From contig NZ_CM125436.1 of the NCBI RefSeq assembly GCF_052072235.1, positions 4,892,001-4,956,000 on the forward strand: a stretch of 64,000 bases of DNA, in the 5' to 3' direction. This DNA comes from Brevibacillus_D fluminis_A. GTDB taxonomy: Bacteria; Bacillota; Bacilli; Brevibacillales; Brevibacillaceae. Below are positions 1 through 7,778 of the stretch, in pieces (position 1 is the first letter of the stretch; every line of letters starts with the position of its first letter). Made by a program: the position numbers and the translations under genes. The notes beneath the pieces are model-generated. The model made no database searches and was not told where the DNA came from. It saw nothing but the letters and a program-made list of their open reading frames with translations.

Positions 1-166
1 GGACAAAGAAAAACTGCTGTGCCTGCTCATGGTAATGCCGCACCTCCTGGGTGTCTGCCGGCATGCGCTCATGAATGACGCTGAGCGCCCCGTTTTTCAC
101 CAGATGCCAGCCGTCGCAACGCTCCCCCCATAGATAATGCTCTGCGTTTTCCTTGCTGATTTTCAA
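1..166 (-). CDS. Cupin-like protein, 3' part outside the window
   Basis: The gene enters from the left edge, so only the first 55 residues are visible, beginning MKISKENAEHYLWGERCDGW. The start is a TTG at 164-166 behind an AAGGAGGCG ribosome site. The text (GERCDGWHL, then RMPADTQEVRHYHEQAQQFFFV) reads like the first strands of a small single-domain cupin, with HYHEQAQQFF in the place of the usual metal-binding HxH...Q/E motif. Cupins of this kind often bind a metal or a sugar, but the substrate cannot be told from the fragment. The palindromic repeat at 187-306 lies immediately upstream. Confidence 0.6.
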   Translation of the reverse strand, partial: MKISKENAEHYLWGERCDGWHLVKNGALSVIHERMPADTQEVRHYHEQAQQFFFV

Positions 167-186
167 AAGTAGCGCCTCCTTTATGT

Positions 187-306
187 TAAGAAAAACTTCT
201 TTCAGAAGCCCTTTCGAGAAGCAGGTCCTTCGATCTGTGGAAGTTTTTCTTCCGCTCCAGAATTTATAAGCGCAAGCACTTATAAATTCTTATACGAACA
301 AAAAAA
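187..306 (+). repeat. Palindromic intergenic repeat, short form (copy A)
   Basis: First of four near-identical intergenic elements (others at 6714, 43812 and 54507; remnant at 37119). It starts TAAGAAAAACTTC, has a 12-bp arm AAGAAAAACTTC matched by GAAGTTTTTCTT at about 238-251, then CTTCCGCTCCAG, then a second hairpin AATTTATAAG / CTTATAAATT, and ends TTCTTATACGAACAAAAAA. The ends TAAGAA and TTCTTA form short terminal inverted repeats. This short form lacks the roughly 38-nt insert of copies B and C. It lies upstream of the cupin gene. Confidence 0.85.
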
Positions 307-330
307 CCGATCGACCCTGTGGGCAATCGG
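299..330 (-). terminator. Intrinsic terminator of the Spo0E-like gene
   Basis: Read on the minus strand, CCGATTGCCC and GGGTCGATCGG form an interrupted stem followed by a run of seven T. It sits about 60 bp downstream of the Spo0E-like stop codon and abuts the repeat. Confidence 0.7.
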
Positions 331-389
331 ATGTATTTATTCGTCATGATTGGCTATTTGCTTCACATCGAAATACGGCAGGCTACCTT

Positions 390-617
390 TCAAGCAAAGT
401 TCATCTTGGACTCCAATATATAAAAACGGTAAGGCTTCGTATTCAATGCTTTCCCCTTAGACGAGCCATGATCCATCTGGAGTAATTCATTGTGAAGTCG
501 ATCGATCTGCTTACTGCATTCCAGTACGTCCGGATGATCCAATCCACATTCCAAACCCAATTTAACCATTTGCTGTCGAAGGAGTTCGATTTTTTCGAGC
601 AACTTTTCCCGCATCAT
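390..617 (-). CDS. Spo0E-like aspartyl-phosphate phosphatase
   Basis: A 75-residue protein of the Spo0E family. These small two-helix proteins dephosphorylate Spo0A~P or related response regulators and so delay sporulation. The family signature (S-x-x-x-D-x-L) is seen as CSKQIDRLHNELL, with Ser35 and Asp39. The N-terminal half is a charged helix (LLEKIELLRQQMVKL). Length fits the family. The start has a strong AGGAGGAG site. It is a single-gene unit with its own terminator. The extra C-terminal tail after the signature is not conserved in the family as I know it. Which regulator it acts on cannot be told. Confidence 0.82.
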   Translation of the reverse strand: MMREKLLEKIELLRQQMVKLGLECGLDHPDVLECSKQIDRLHNELLQMDHGSSKGKALNTKPYRFYILESKMNFA

Positions 618-779
618 AATCTCCTCCTACCTTTGATATGAAGTTTACTTGCCTTTATTCTACAGGAATTTACTGTCATTTTCAAACATAAATTACCAAA
701 CATATAAAGAAAAAGAATAAAGAATTGGCGGTTTTTGTAATTTTTTACCAACTCGTCTCCTATTTCCTCTAGTTTATGA

Positions 780-808
780 TTGTTCCGTTTCTTAAACAGC
801 TTTATAAT
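780..808 (+). promoter_or_regulatory. Sigma-A type promoter and long structured leader of mqnE
   Basis: TTGTTC at 780-785 and TATAAT at 803-808 are spaced by exactly 17 bp, pointing to a start near 815. The leader to the TTG start at 1007 would be about 190 nt and contains an 8-bp perfect hairpin CAAGACAG / CTGTCTTG (about 911-955), then a hairpin CATTC / GAATG just before the ribosome site. The rest of the 618-1006 gap is AT-rich with no gene. Confidence 0.6.
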
Positions 809-1006
809 AAGGTCAGTCTCTTTCTAGGGAAGCGCATATGCTTCGATTTTCTACTTTTCTTTATTGTAACCACCTGAATTGACTGCGTAAATGACAGGAT
901 CAAGACAGGTGTATTTGATGCGTTTTACGATGTTTCTGTCTTGCCCGAAAGAACGGAGCTTTCATTCGAGTCTGAATGAGCCCGCATACGAAAGGAGGAA
1001 CTTGTC

Positions 1007-2110
1007 TTGAATATCCTCGAACTCCAACCTCAGGACAAATCACTGGCAGCCATTCGCGACAAGGTACTGCATGGAGAACGGCTGACAAAAGAAGATGGCG
1101 TCGCCTTGTTCCAATCCAACGACCTTTTGACGATCGGTCAGCTGGCCAATTATGTGAACCAGCAAAAGAACGGGGACAATGTGTACTTTGTGCAAAACAT
1201 GTACATCAACCCGACGAACGTTTGCGAAGCGAACTGTCGTTTCTGTGCGTTCCGCCGCGACATCGACGAAGAAGGCGCGTACACCATGAGCATGGATGAG
1301 CTGCTTCATTATGTCGAAGCCCGCTTCTACCCAGGCATTCGCGAGTTCCATATCGTCGGCGGCCACAACCAGCACCAGAAGTTCGATTACTATCTGGACA
1401 CGATCCGCACGCTGAAAAAAGCATACCCGGATGTCGCCATCAAGGCGTACACCGGCGCAGAGATCGAGTTCTTCTCGCGCATTGCCGGCATCAGCTTCCG
1501 CGAAGTGATCCAGGAGCTGATCAAGGCGGGCCTCGATACGATGCCTGGCGGCGGTGCGGAAATTTTGACCGAACGCTACCGCGAAAAAATGAGCCCGGAA
1601 AAAGCGAGTACCGACGACTGGCTTCGCGCTCACCAAACCGCACATGAGCTGGGCCTGAAAACCCATGCCACCATGCTGTACGGCTCGATCGAAACATTGG
1701 AAGAGCGCGTGATCCATATGCTGCGCGTACGCGAGCTGCAAGATCAGACAGGCGGCTATATGGTCTTCATCCCGCTCGCCGTACAGCCGATGAAGGCTTC
1801 TGCCGGCATCAAGCGCCGCACGTCGGCTTTCGATGACTTGAAAACGATGGCGATCAGCCGTCTCATGCTGGATAACGTGCAGCACATGAAAGCATATTTC
1901 ATCAACATCGGCACGCAGCTGACGCAAATTTCGCTGACCATGGGCGCATCCGACGTTCACGGCACATTGGTGGAAGAGCGGATCAGCCATGCTGCTGGTG
2001 CTCTCACCCAAGCCGGCTTAACCGTCGACGATCTCGTCTGGCTGATTCAAGGCGCCGGCAAAAAAGCGCTGGAGCGCGATACATTCTACAACGTAATCAA
2101 GGAATACTAA
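1007..2110 (+). CDS. mqnE: Aminodeoxyfutalosine synthase MqnE (radical SAM)
   Basis: MqnE joins SAM-derived adenosyl to 3-[(1-carboxyvinyl)oxy]benzoate and makes aminodeoxyfutalosine, a step of the futalosine route to menaquinone. The 367-residue product has the radical-SAM cluster motif CEANCRFC (Cys73, Cys77, Cys80) after the typical QNMYINPTN lead-in, then FYPGIREFHIVGGHN and the SAM-binding motif region near MPGGGAEIL. Length fits the family. The TTG start has an AAAGGAGG site 8 nt upstream. The other mqn genes are not in the window. The paralogues MqnC and CofH are alternatives, but the sequence as read fits MqnE best. Confidence 0.88.
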   Translation: MNILELQPQDKSLAAIRDKVLHGERLTKEDGVALFQSNDLLTIGQLANYVNQQKNGDNVYFVQNMYINPTNVCEANCRFCAFRRDIDEEGAYTMSMDELLHYVEARFYPGIREFHIVGGHNQHQKFDYYLDTIRTLKKAYPDVAIKAYTGAEIEFFSRIAGISFREVIQELIKAGLDTMPGGGAEILTERYREKMSPEKASTDDWLRAHQTAHELGLKTHATMLYGSIETLEERVIHMLRVRELQDQTGGYMVFIPLAVQPMKASAGIKRRTSAFDDLKTMAISRLMLDNVQHMKAYFINIGTQLTQISLTMGASDVHGTLVEERISHAAGALTQAGLTVDDLVWLIQGAGKKALERDTFYNVIKEY

Positions 2111-2149
2111 ACCTATCTCGACACCTTGGCTCTGATCGTAAAGAGACAT

Positions 2150-2189
2150 GGAAAAGGACTTTCACCATTAAAAGGGAAAGTCCTTTTCC
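2150..2189. terminator. Perfect inverted repeat, probable two-way terminator
   Basis: GGAAAAGGACTTTC at 2150-2163 is the exact complement of GAAAGTCCTTTTCC at 2176-2189, with a 12-nt loop. It lies between convergent mqnE and yuzB and overlaps the last yuzB codons. T runs are short, so termination strength is uncertain. Confidence 0.65.
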
Positions 2190-2425
2190 AGCGCTTCCTT
2201 TGATTCACGCAGCTTTTCCTTGATTTTGACCAGCAGTTCATCCGGCGTTGGCGCTGAGACGAATTCGCCATCCACAAGGGCGAACGGCTCCATGTAGCAC
2301 TCGCCGCAATGACCGAGGCAGCCGTATTCTACGGCATCCAGCTCAGTGTCTTCTTCCAATATTTGAAACACCTTTTTGGTGTAAGAGGATACGTTGCTGG
2401 AACAAAACTCAACGATCGGTCTCAT
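2168..2425 (-). CDS. yuzB: YuzB family protein (DUF1450)
   Basis: An 85-residue protein with the thioredoxin-fold-like cysteine pattern of the YuzB/DUF1450 family: VEFCSSN near the N-terminus and YGCLGHCGECYMEPFALVDG in the middle. The spacing (single Cys, then Cys-x3-Cys-x2-Cys) resembles [2Fe-2S] thioredoxin-like ferredoxins, but a cluster has not been shown here and is inference. In Bacillus the gene sits beside the NADH dehydrogenase-like yutJ, and the same neighbour is found here at 2626. The function is unknown. It converges with mqnE. Confidence 0.85.
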   Translation of the reverse strand: MRPIVEFCSSNVSSYTKKVFQILEEDTELDAVEYGCLGHCGECYMEPFALVDGEFVSAPTPDELLVKIKEKLRESKEALEKDFPF

Positions 2426-2625
2426 CGATTATCACCTGTCTTTCCCAAATCCGAACGAAAGTTGCCTTTCACCTTTCTATTGTACCGCGAATGAGTGAAA
2501 AATCCAGCGTGGAAGATGTGGGAAAAAAGATTCTGCTTGCTTTTTTGCACAAATCCGTCTAAAAATAGATTGGATAGAACAAAATGAACAAATACATTGG
2601 AGAAACAGAAAGGACCATACTTCCT

Positions 2626-3690
2626 ATGAAACGTCTCGTTATCCTTGGCGGAGGTTACGGGGGTCTACGGATTGTAGAACGCATGCTTACCCCAGAACTA
2701 CCGGACGATGTTTTTATCACATTGGTAGACCGCATGCCCTTTCATGGTCTCAAAACCGAGTATTATGCTTTGGCGGCCGGAACCGAGCCTGAGCATAATG
2801 TACGAGTAGCATTTCCAACCGATTCCCGTCTTACCACCAAGTTCGGTGAAGTAACGAAGGTTGACTTGGAACAGCAGGTTGTACTGTTTGCCAACGGCGA
2901 TACGCTGGAGTACAACTGGCTCGTAATCGGCTTAGGCTGTGAGGACCGTTACCATAACATTCCTGGCGCTGAAGAGTTTACCCATTCCATTCAAACCATG
3001 AACGCAACACGCTGCACGTATGCGGCCATCAACAACGTGAATCCGTACGGACAAGTAACGGTTGTCGGCGGCGGCTTGAGCGGCGTAGAGATCGCTTCCG
3101 AGCTGCGCGAAAGCCGTCCTGATTTAAATATTCGCATTCTCGACCGCGGTGAAAGCATTCTCAGCCCATTCCCGAAAAAGCTGCAGCAATACGCTTCCCA
3201 ATGGTTTGTGGAGCATGAAGTGCAATTGATTTCCCACGCGCAAGTCGATCGCGTGGAAAAAGGTGTTGTCTACAATCACAATCAGCCGCTCGCAAGCGAC
3301 GCCATCGTGTGGACAGCCGGCATTCAGGCGAACCGTATCGTCCGCGAGCTTCCTGTCGAGCAGGACGGCAGCGGACGCGCTGTTGTGAATCAATACAACC
3401 AGCTTCCTGATTACCGCAACGTCTATGTTGTCGGTGACTGTGCGAGCCTCCCTTATGCGCCGAGCGCCCAGTTGGCGGAAGGCCAGGGTGAACAGATCGC
3501 CGTCGCCTTGAAAGCGGAAATGAAAGGCATCGCGATTCCGGCACTGCCAAAAATCAAGCTCAAGGGAACTCTCGGCTCCCTCGGGAAAAAAGAAGGCTTC
3601 GGCGTGATGGGCAAGCTGTCCCTCGTCGGCCAAATGCCGCGCGTCATGAAGAGCGGCGTTCTGTGGATGTACAAAAAGCATTTGGGCTAG
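2626..3690 (+). CDS. Type II NADH dehydrogenase (YutJ-like)
   Basis: A 354-residue FAD-dependent pyridine nucleotide oxidoreductase of the NDH-2 family. It is expected to pass electrons from NADH to menaquinone at the membrane without pumping protons. An N-terminal FAD-binding Rossmann motif (VILGGGYGGLRI) starts at residue 4, and the NAD(P)-binding motif (VTVVGGGLSGVEIASEL) lies near residue 145. VYVVGDCASL is the FAD-contacting motif near the end. The ATG at 2626 is preferred because it puts the Rossmann strand at the N-terminus and has GAAAGGA 11 nt upstream. An in-frame ATG at 2584 has no clear ribosome site. Homology and context match B. subtilis YutJ. Confidence 0.85.
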   Translation: MKRLVILGGGYGGLRIVERMLTPELPDDVFITLVDRMPFHGLKTEYYALAAGTEPEHNVRVAFPTDSRLTTKFGEVTKVDLEQQVVLFANGDTLEYNWLVIGLGCEDRYHNIPGAEEFTHSIQTMNATRCTYAAINNVNPYGQVTVVGGGLSGVEIASELRESRPDLNIRILDRGESILSPFPKKLQQYASQWFVEHEVQLISHAQVDRVEKGVVYNHNQPLASDAIVWTAGIQANRIVRELPVEQDGSGRAVVNQYNQLPDYRNVYVVGDCASLPYAPSAQLAEGQGEQIAVALKAEMKGIAIPALPKIKLKGTLGSLGKKEGFGVMGKLSLVGQMPRVMKSGVLWMYKKHLG

Positions 3691-3702
3691 TGAATATACA
3701 AA

Positions 3703-3733
3703 AGACCAGTCGCGTTTGACTGGTCTTCTTTTT
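3703..3733 (+). terminator. Intrinsic terminator
   Basis: AGACCAGTC and GACTGGTCT form a stem with a 6-nt loop followed by TCTTTTT, just after the NADH dehydrogenase stop. It also touches the 3' end of the convergent EAL gene. Confidence 0.85.
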
Positions 3734-6686
3734 ATGCCTGATTATCTTTCATGAGCAGACACTCGAATTCCTCCGGTGGAACAGGCGGACTGAACAGATA
3801 GCCTTGCATTTCATTGCAGTGGCCCGCCTGCAAAAAGGCGCGCTGCTCTTCCGTTTCTACCCCTTCCGCAATGACGTTCAGATGCAAGCTGTGGCCGAGC
3901 GAAATGATATAGGATACGATCGATGCATGATTCAAATCGACCGAAATGTCGCGAATGAACGACTGGTCAATCTTTAGCGTATCGATCGGGAATTTTTTCA
4001 AATAACTTAAGGATGAATAGCCTGTGCCAAAATCGTCGATCGCGATATGTATGCCCAACGTTTTCAATTGGCGGATCAGCGAAATGGCGGTTTCGGCATC
4101 CGACATCGTCGTGCCCTCCGTAATTTCCAGTTCCAAATACTGTCCGCTGAGCCCGGTTTCCGCCAAGATCGACGCAACCGTTTCAATCAGATTGCTCCGC
4201 TGAAAATGCCGCGCGGAAATGTTCACCGCTACGCGCAGCGGAGGAAAGCCGGCATCCTGCCATGCTTTTGCCTGTTTGCACGCGCTTCTGAGCACATAGC
4301 GGTCGATATGGACGATCAAATCGGTTTCCTCGGCGAGCGGGATAAACGCGGCCGGGGAGATCCTCCCTTTTTGCGGATGCTGCCAGCGCACCAGCGCTTC
4401 CATCCCGATGATTTTGTTGGTGGCGAGGTTGATTCTCGGCTGGTAATGCAGCACCAGTTCCCCCCGCTCCACCGCTTTGCGCAGCTCGCTTTCGAGCGAA
4501 AGTTTTTCCAATGCGGTCGAAATCAGCGCGGGGGAATACAGGCTGTACTGGTTGCCGCCGTTGGCCTTGGCCCGGCTCATCGCCGCATTGGCATTGAACA
4601 CCAACTCTTTGTTATCGGTTCCATCATCGGGAAACAGGGTGATCCCGATGCTCGCCGTGATGTGCAAGTCGTGTCCTTCGAGAACGAACGGCTGCGAGAG
4701 AACGTCAAGAATTTGCTGCGCCACCTTGGCAGCATCCTCGCCCTGGCTGATTTCCGGCAAAATGATTTTGAATTCGTCGCTCCCCAGCCTGCTGAGCGTA
4801 TCCCCCGCATGCAAACAGGCAGCCAGCCGCTGCGACACTTCCTTCAACAAAGCATCCCCGATAAAATGGCTCAGCGTTTCGTTGATGATCTTGAATCGAT
4901 CCAAATTCAAAAACAAGACGGCCAGTTTTTCCCCATTGCGGTTCGCTTGCGAAATCGCCTGGCTGAGACGATCGTGGAAAAGCATGCGGTTGGGCAAGCC
5001 GGTCAACACGTCGAAATAAGCCTGGTGCTTGATCTGCTCCTCATTGCGCTTTTGCTCGGTAATATCGCGGAAATACCAGATCCGTGAAAACGGGATGCCG
5101 TCTTTTGCCACTGCTGGCTGGGTGTACATATCGATCACGCGCCCGTTTTTCAGCAGCACCTCTTCCCGTGCCACCCTGTCAGGGTCCGCATACACGCGTT
5201 CCACCCACTGGTAAAACAGTTCGCCATGCTCGACAATGTCCAGCACGAACCGCAGTGCCTCGGGCTCTTCCCGGCCGCTCAAAAGTTCGTCCGGCAGCTG
5301 CCACATCTCTGCGAATCGTCTGTTGTGCCCGATGATTTTTCGGTGGCTGTCAACGATGAGGATTCCGTCAAGCAGCGACTCCTGCGTGGCTTTCAGCAGC
5401 GTATTGGTGACAACCAGCTCTTCCTCGGCCTGCTTGCGCTCCAGCTCCGCTATCGTCCGGCTGACGAACACCTTGCCGATGCTTCGGATGATCTGCATGG
5501 TGAGGGGATCAGGCTGATGTGCGTTGACGATCAGCAGCATGCCTGCGAGGTGTTGGTCTGTTTGCAGCAGCGGAAATGCCATGTGCCAGCCCGGCTCCCT
5601 GTCTGCAAGCGGCGTTCCCGCGAACATATGCCGCGAAAGGTCGTTCCCCTCGATGATCCCGTTTGCAATCATCCGGTCATCATCGAGCAAATCAGACAGC
5701 TTGTACGAAAAATTCTCGCGGAAATCTCCGCTTGAATACACTTCAACCGTTTGGATCACATCAGGCTGTCCCGCGCTTGTCCTCCCCAAAATGACGCTTT
5801 CCACTTTCATAATATGGGCCAGTTGTTCGACCAACGTCCGGAAATAGGCTTCCCCCGTATGGGAAGATACCGCGCGAACGATCTCCTGAAGTTTTTCCTC
5901 GGTGCGCTTTTTCTCCGTCACCTCCGAATGGAATCCGACCAGTTCCTTCACGGCGAAACGTTGTGTCCCGTCCGCTTCTTCCTCGAATACCGGCATGACG
6001 TAGTTATGGAAGTAACGCCCGTTCTTCTCTGTTAAAAATTCGACCGTCTCCCCCGTAAACGCGCGTTCATAGGATCGATTGATAATGGCTGCGTTCACCG
6101 GATCGAACAATTCATCGATGCTTTTGCCGATCACCTGCTCAGTCGTCAGGTTCGACTCTACCGCCAGCGCACCCTCGTTCAGTGTTAAATAAAATTTGCC
6201 CTCCGCGGACCGGTAGCACTTAAACACCGCATTCGGCAATATTTGCAACGTCTTTTTAAAATCTTCAATCAGATTTATACGTTCGTTTTGCATCTGCTTC
6301 AGTTCGGAAATGTCAATGACGGAACCGATGACTTCCGTTTCCTGACGATTTCCATGAATCGCCGACAGCGTGTTGCAAAATACCCTGTTGCCGAGCGTCC
6401 ATTCAAATTGAACAGATTTCCCGGATGCCGCCTCCAAAAACAGCTTCTCCAGTTCAGCAGCCTTTTTGGGAAACAACTCGTACAAGGTTTTTCCGATCAT
6501 GTGCGGAAAATATGCCGTGAGATGCTCCAGTAGCTGTCCTTCAATGACCGTGATGACAAAATGACCGTCCTCGCGACGCTTTGCTTTGTACAGTAGGCCT
6601 TGAACATATTTTATCAATTGATAAAATTCTTCGGGCGATTGGTCTGCTGTTTGACCCAGCTCTGGCCCTATCGTCGAATCACTCAT
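3732..6686 (-). CDS. PAS-PAS-GAF-PAS-GGDEF-EAL signalling protein, likely c-di-GMP phosphodiesterase
   Basis: A 984-residue soluble protein with, in order, two PAS domains (about 20-265), a GAF domain (about 275-425), a third PAS (about 430-545), GGDEF (about 555-715) and EAL (about 730-975). The EAL domain is intact: MEALVRW, VNISARHF, ELEITEG, DDFGTGYSSL, LKIDQSF, AEGVETEEQ and MQGYLFSPP supply all usual metal and substrate ligands. The GGDEF domain is degenerate: the signature reads GSDEF, and the first metal-site Asp is Asn (FLNLDRFK). I infer a c-di-GMP phosphodiesterase controlled by its sensory domains, perhaps with GTP binding at the dead cyclase site. Repeat copy B lies just upstream. 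Confidence 0.9.
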   Translation of the reverse strand: MSDSTIGPELGQTADQSPEEFYQLIKYVQGLLYKAKRREDGHFVITVIEGQLLEHLTAYFPHMIGKTLYELFPKKAAELEKLFLEAASGKSVQFEWTLGNRVFCNTLSAIHGNRQETEVIGSVIDISELKQMQNERINLIEDFKKTLQILPNAVFKCYRSAEGKFYLTLNEGALAVESNLTTEQVIGKSIDELFDPVNAAIINRSYERAFTGETVEFLTEKNGRYFHNYVMPVFEEEADGTQRFAVKELVGFHSEVTEKKRTEEKLQEIVRAVSSHTGEAYFRTLVEQLAHIMKVESVILGRTSAGQPDVIQTVEVYSSGDFRENFSYKLSDLLDDDRMIANGIIEGNDLSRHMFAGTPLADREPGWHMAFPLLQTDQHLAGMLLIVNAHQPDPLTMQIIRSIGKVFVSRTIAELERKQAEEELVVTNTLLKATQESLLDGILIVDSHRKIIGHNRRFAEMWQLPDELLSGREEPEALRFVLDIVEHGELFYQWVERVYADPDRVAREEVLLKNGRVIDMYTQPAVAKDGIPFSRIWYFRDITEQKRNEEQIKHQAYFDVLTGLPNRMLFHDRLSQAISQANRNGEKLAVLFLNLDRFKIINETLSHFIGDALLKEVSQRLAACLHAGDTLSRLGSDEFKIILPEISQGEDAAKVAQQILDVLSQPFVLEGHDLHITASIGITLFPDDGTDNKELVFNANAAMSRAKANGGNQYSLYSPALISTALEKLSLESELRKAVERGELVLHYQPRINLATNKIIGMEALVRWQHPQKGRISPAAFIPLAEETDLIVHIDRYVLRSACKQAKAWQDAGFPPLRVAVNISARHFQRSNLIETVASILAETGLSGQYLELEITEGTTMSDAETAISLIRQLKTLGIHIAIDDFGTGYSSLSYLKKFPIDTLKIDQSFIRDISVDLNHASIVSYIISLGHSLHLNVIAEGVETEEQRAFLQAGHCNEMQGYLFSPPVPPEEFECLLMKDNQA

Positions 6687-6713
6687 GTCCTACCTCCCCG
6701 AAGGCTTGGGATT

Positions 6714-6870
6714 TAAGAAAAACTTCTTTCAGAAGTCCTTTCAAGAAGCAGGTTCTTCGGTCAAAGGAAGTTTTTACCGATGCTTATGCTGGAAGTAACG
6801 CTGAGGTACTCCGTCTTCCGCTCCAGTATTTATAAGTGCGAGCACTTATAAATACTTATACGATCAAAAA
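6714..6870 (+). repeat. Palindromic intergenic repeat, long form (copy B)
   Basis: Same family as 187-306 but with about 38 extra bases between GAAGTTTTT and CTTCCGCTCCAG (ACCGATGC...CTGAGGTACTCCGT). The distal hairpin is TATTTATAAGTGC / GCACTTATAAATA, where both arms differ from copy A in a complementary way. Ends TACTTATACGATCAAAAA. It lies directly upstream of the EAL gene, so it may be in that gene's 5' region. Confidence 0.85.
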
Positions 6871-6969
6871 GATAACCTACCCTTTTCGACAGATTTTGTC
6901 ACTTTCCTGCTTGCTTGTGCCGATGAAGCCCTTTGTTTTCTAGCAGGAGTGAATTTTTGTTTGAAAACA

Positions 6970-6996
6970 AAAAAGGTATGCCGATTGCCGACAATA
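6970..6996 (-). terminator. Intrinsic terminator of the mcc operon
   Basis: On the minus strand GGTATTGTCG and CGGCATACC pair with a one-base bulge and are followed by TTTTTT. It lies 16 bp after the last gene of the leftward mccA-mccB-yuzD-hypothetical run. Confidence 0.75.
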
Positions 6997-7012
6997 CCTT
7001 CTTGTCCCACTC

Positions 7013-7354
7013 TTATTTTTTTGAAATGCGGATTTGTGGAATATGACGCACTTCGTACGTTCCGTTCAGAATCTGCTCGTTGAGGATGGATAATTTAACC
7101 AACCCTGCTATTTTGGTCGTGTCCGCTTTCGAGAGCAGCCGCCATACATCTTTGTCCGGTAGCGCATGAAACAGCCGGTTGTCATCGTAATCACGCCGCT
7201 CCTGTACGGAAATGACCAGCTTGTACTCATCGCTCACATACGTGCCCGGCGCTTCATAAGCAGCCAACAGCTCAGCCTTTAACCGGTCGACTTCTTCCTC
7301 CGCCTGTTTCAGCAGCTGCTTCAATTCAAAATAGCGTGCAATTTGCTGTTCCAC
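7013..7354 (-). CDS. Hypothetical protein, N-terminal coiled coil
   Basis: I do not recognise this 113-residue protein. The first 35 residues (VEQQIARYFELKQLLKQAEE onward) form a charged, probably coiled-coil helix. The rest is mixed and ends with a basic tail (RISKK). A GTG at 7352-7354 is chosen as start because it has an AGGGGGGC site at good spacing. An in-frame ATG at 7381 lacks one. It is the last gene of the operon, 66 bp after yuzD, followed by a clear terminator. No catalytic motif or cysteine is visible. Confidence 0.6.
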   Translation of the reverse strand: MEQQIARYFELKQLLKQAEEEVDRLKAELLAAYEAPGTYVSDEYKLVISVQERRDYDDNRLFHALPDKDVWRLLSKADTTKIAGLVKLSILNEQILNGTYEVRHIPQIRISKK

Positions 7355-7420
7355 GAAAAAAACGCCCCCCTGCCTGTTCATCCGTACAATGTATGCGGAG
7401 ACAGGCAGGAGTAGACGCTT

Positions 7421-7750
7421 TTATTTTTCGCCATCCTGGAGAGGCGACAAGCCCATGCTTTCAAGTTTTGCGTAAATGTCTTTCAGCTTCGGATTACCTT
7501 CTCCGACAATTTCCCCGGAAATAATGACAAGCGGATACCATAAATCTTCCGTTACGATACGTTCAGCCCACATTTTGTCATCTTCTGTCTCCGGATGTTG
7601 AAAATCGCTGTAACTGATCTCGGTCGTTCCTTCACCGAACTTCCGTGCAACCGCCGCTTGGAGCCATGCTGCCGTTTCTTTCGCAGACGGCAGATTGACG
7701 CAGCTTGCGCACAGTTGTTCTGTACCGTAAACTTTTATCGCTACTCCCAT
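7421..7750 (-). CDS. yuzD: YuzD family protein (DUF1462)
   Basis: A 109-residue protein matching the YuzD/DUF1462 family, which has a thioredoxin-like fold. It begins VAIKVYGTEQLCASCVNLPS, with a CxxC motif (Cys14 and Cys17) in the place of the thioredoxin active site, and continues with the family text EISYSDFQHP and YPLVIISGEIVGEG. The ribosome site GGGGAGGAG is strong. In B. subtilis it neighbours yutI and yutJ, as here, suggesting a link to Fe-S or redox chemistry. That link is inference, and no reaction is known to me. Confidence 0.85.
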   Translation of the reverse strand: MGVAIKVYGTEQLCASCVNLPSAKETAAWLQAAVARKFGEGTTEISYSDFQHPETEDDKMWAERIVTEDLWYPLVIISGEIVGEGNPKLKDIYAKLESMGLSPLQDGEK

Positions 7751-7778
7751 GTCTTCTCTCCTCCCCGTATCGACTTCC

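Noticed and set aside
1040..2011. 323-codon minus-strand frame antisense to mqnE
   Set aside because: Shadow of the GC-rich mqnE gene. His/Cys/Arg-rich text with no motif.
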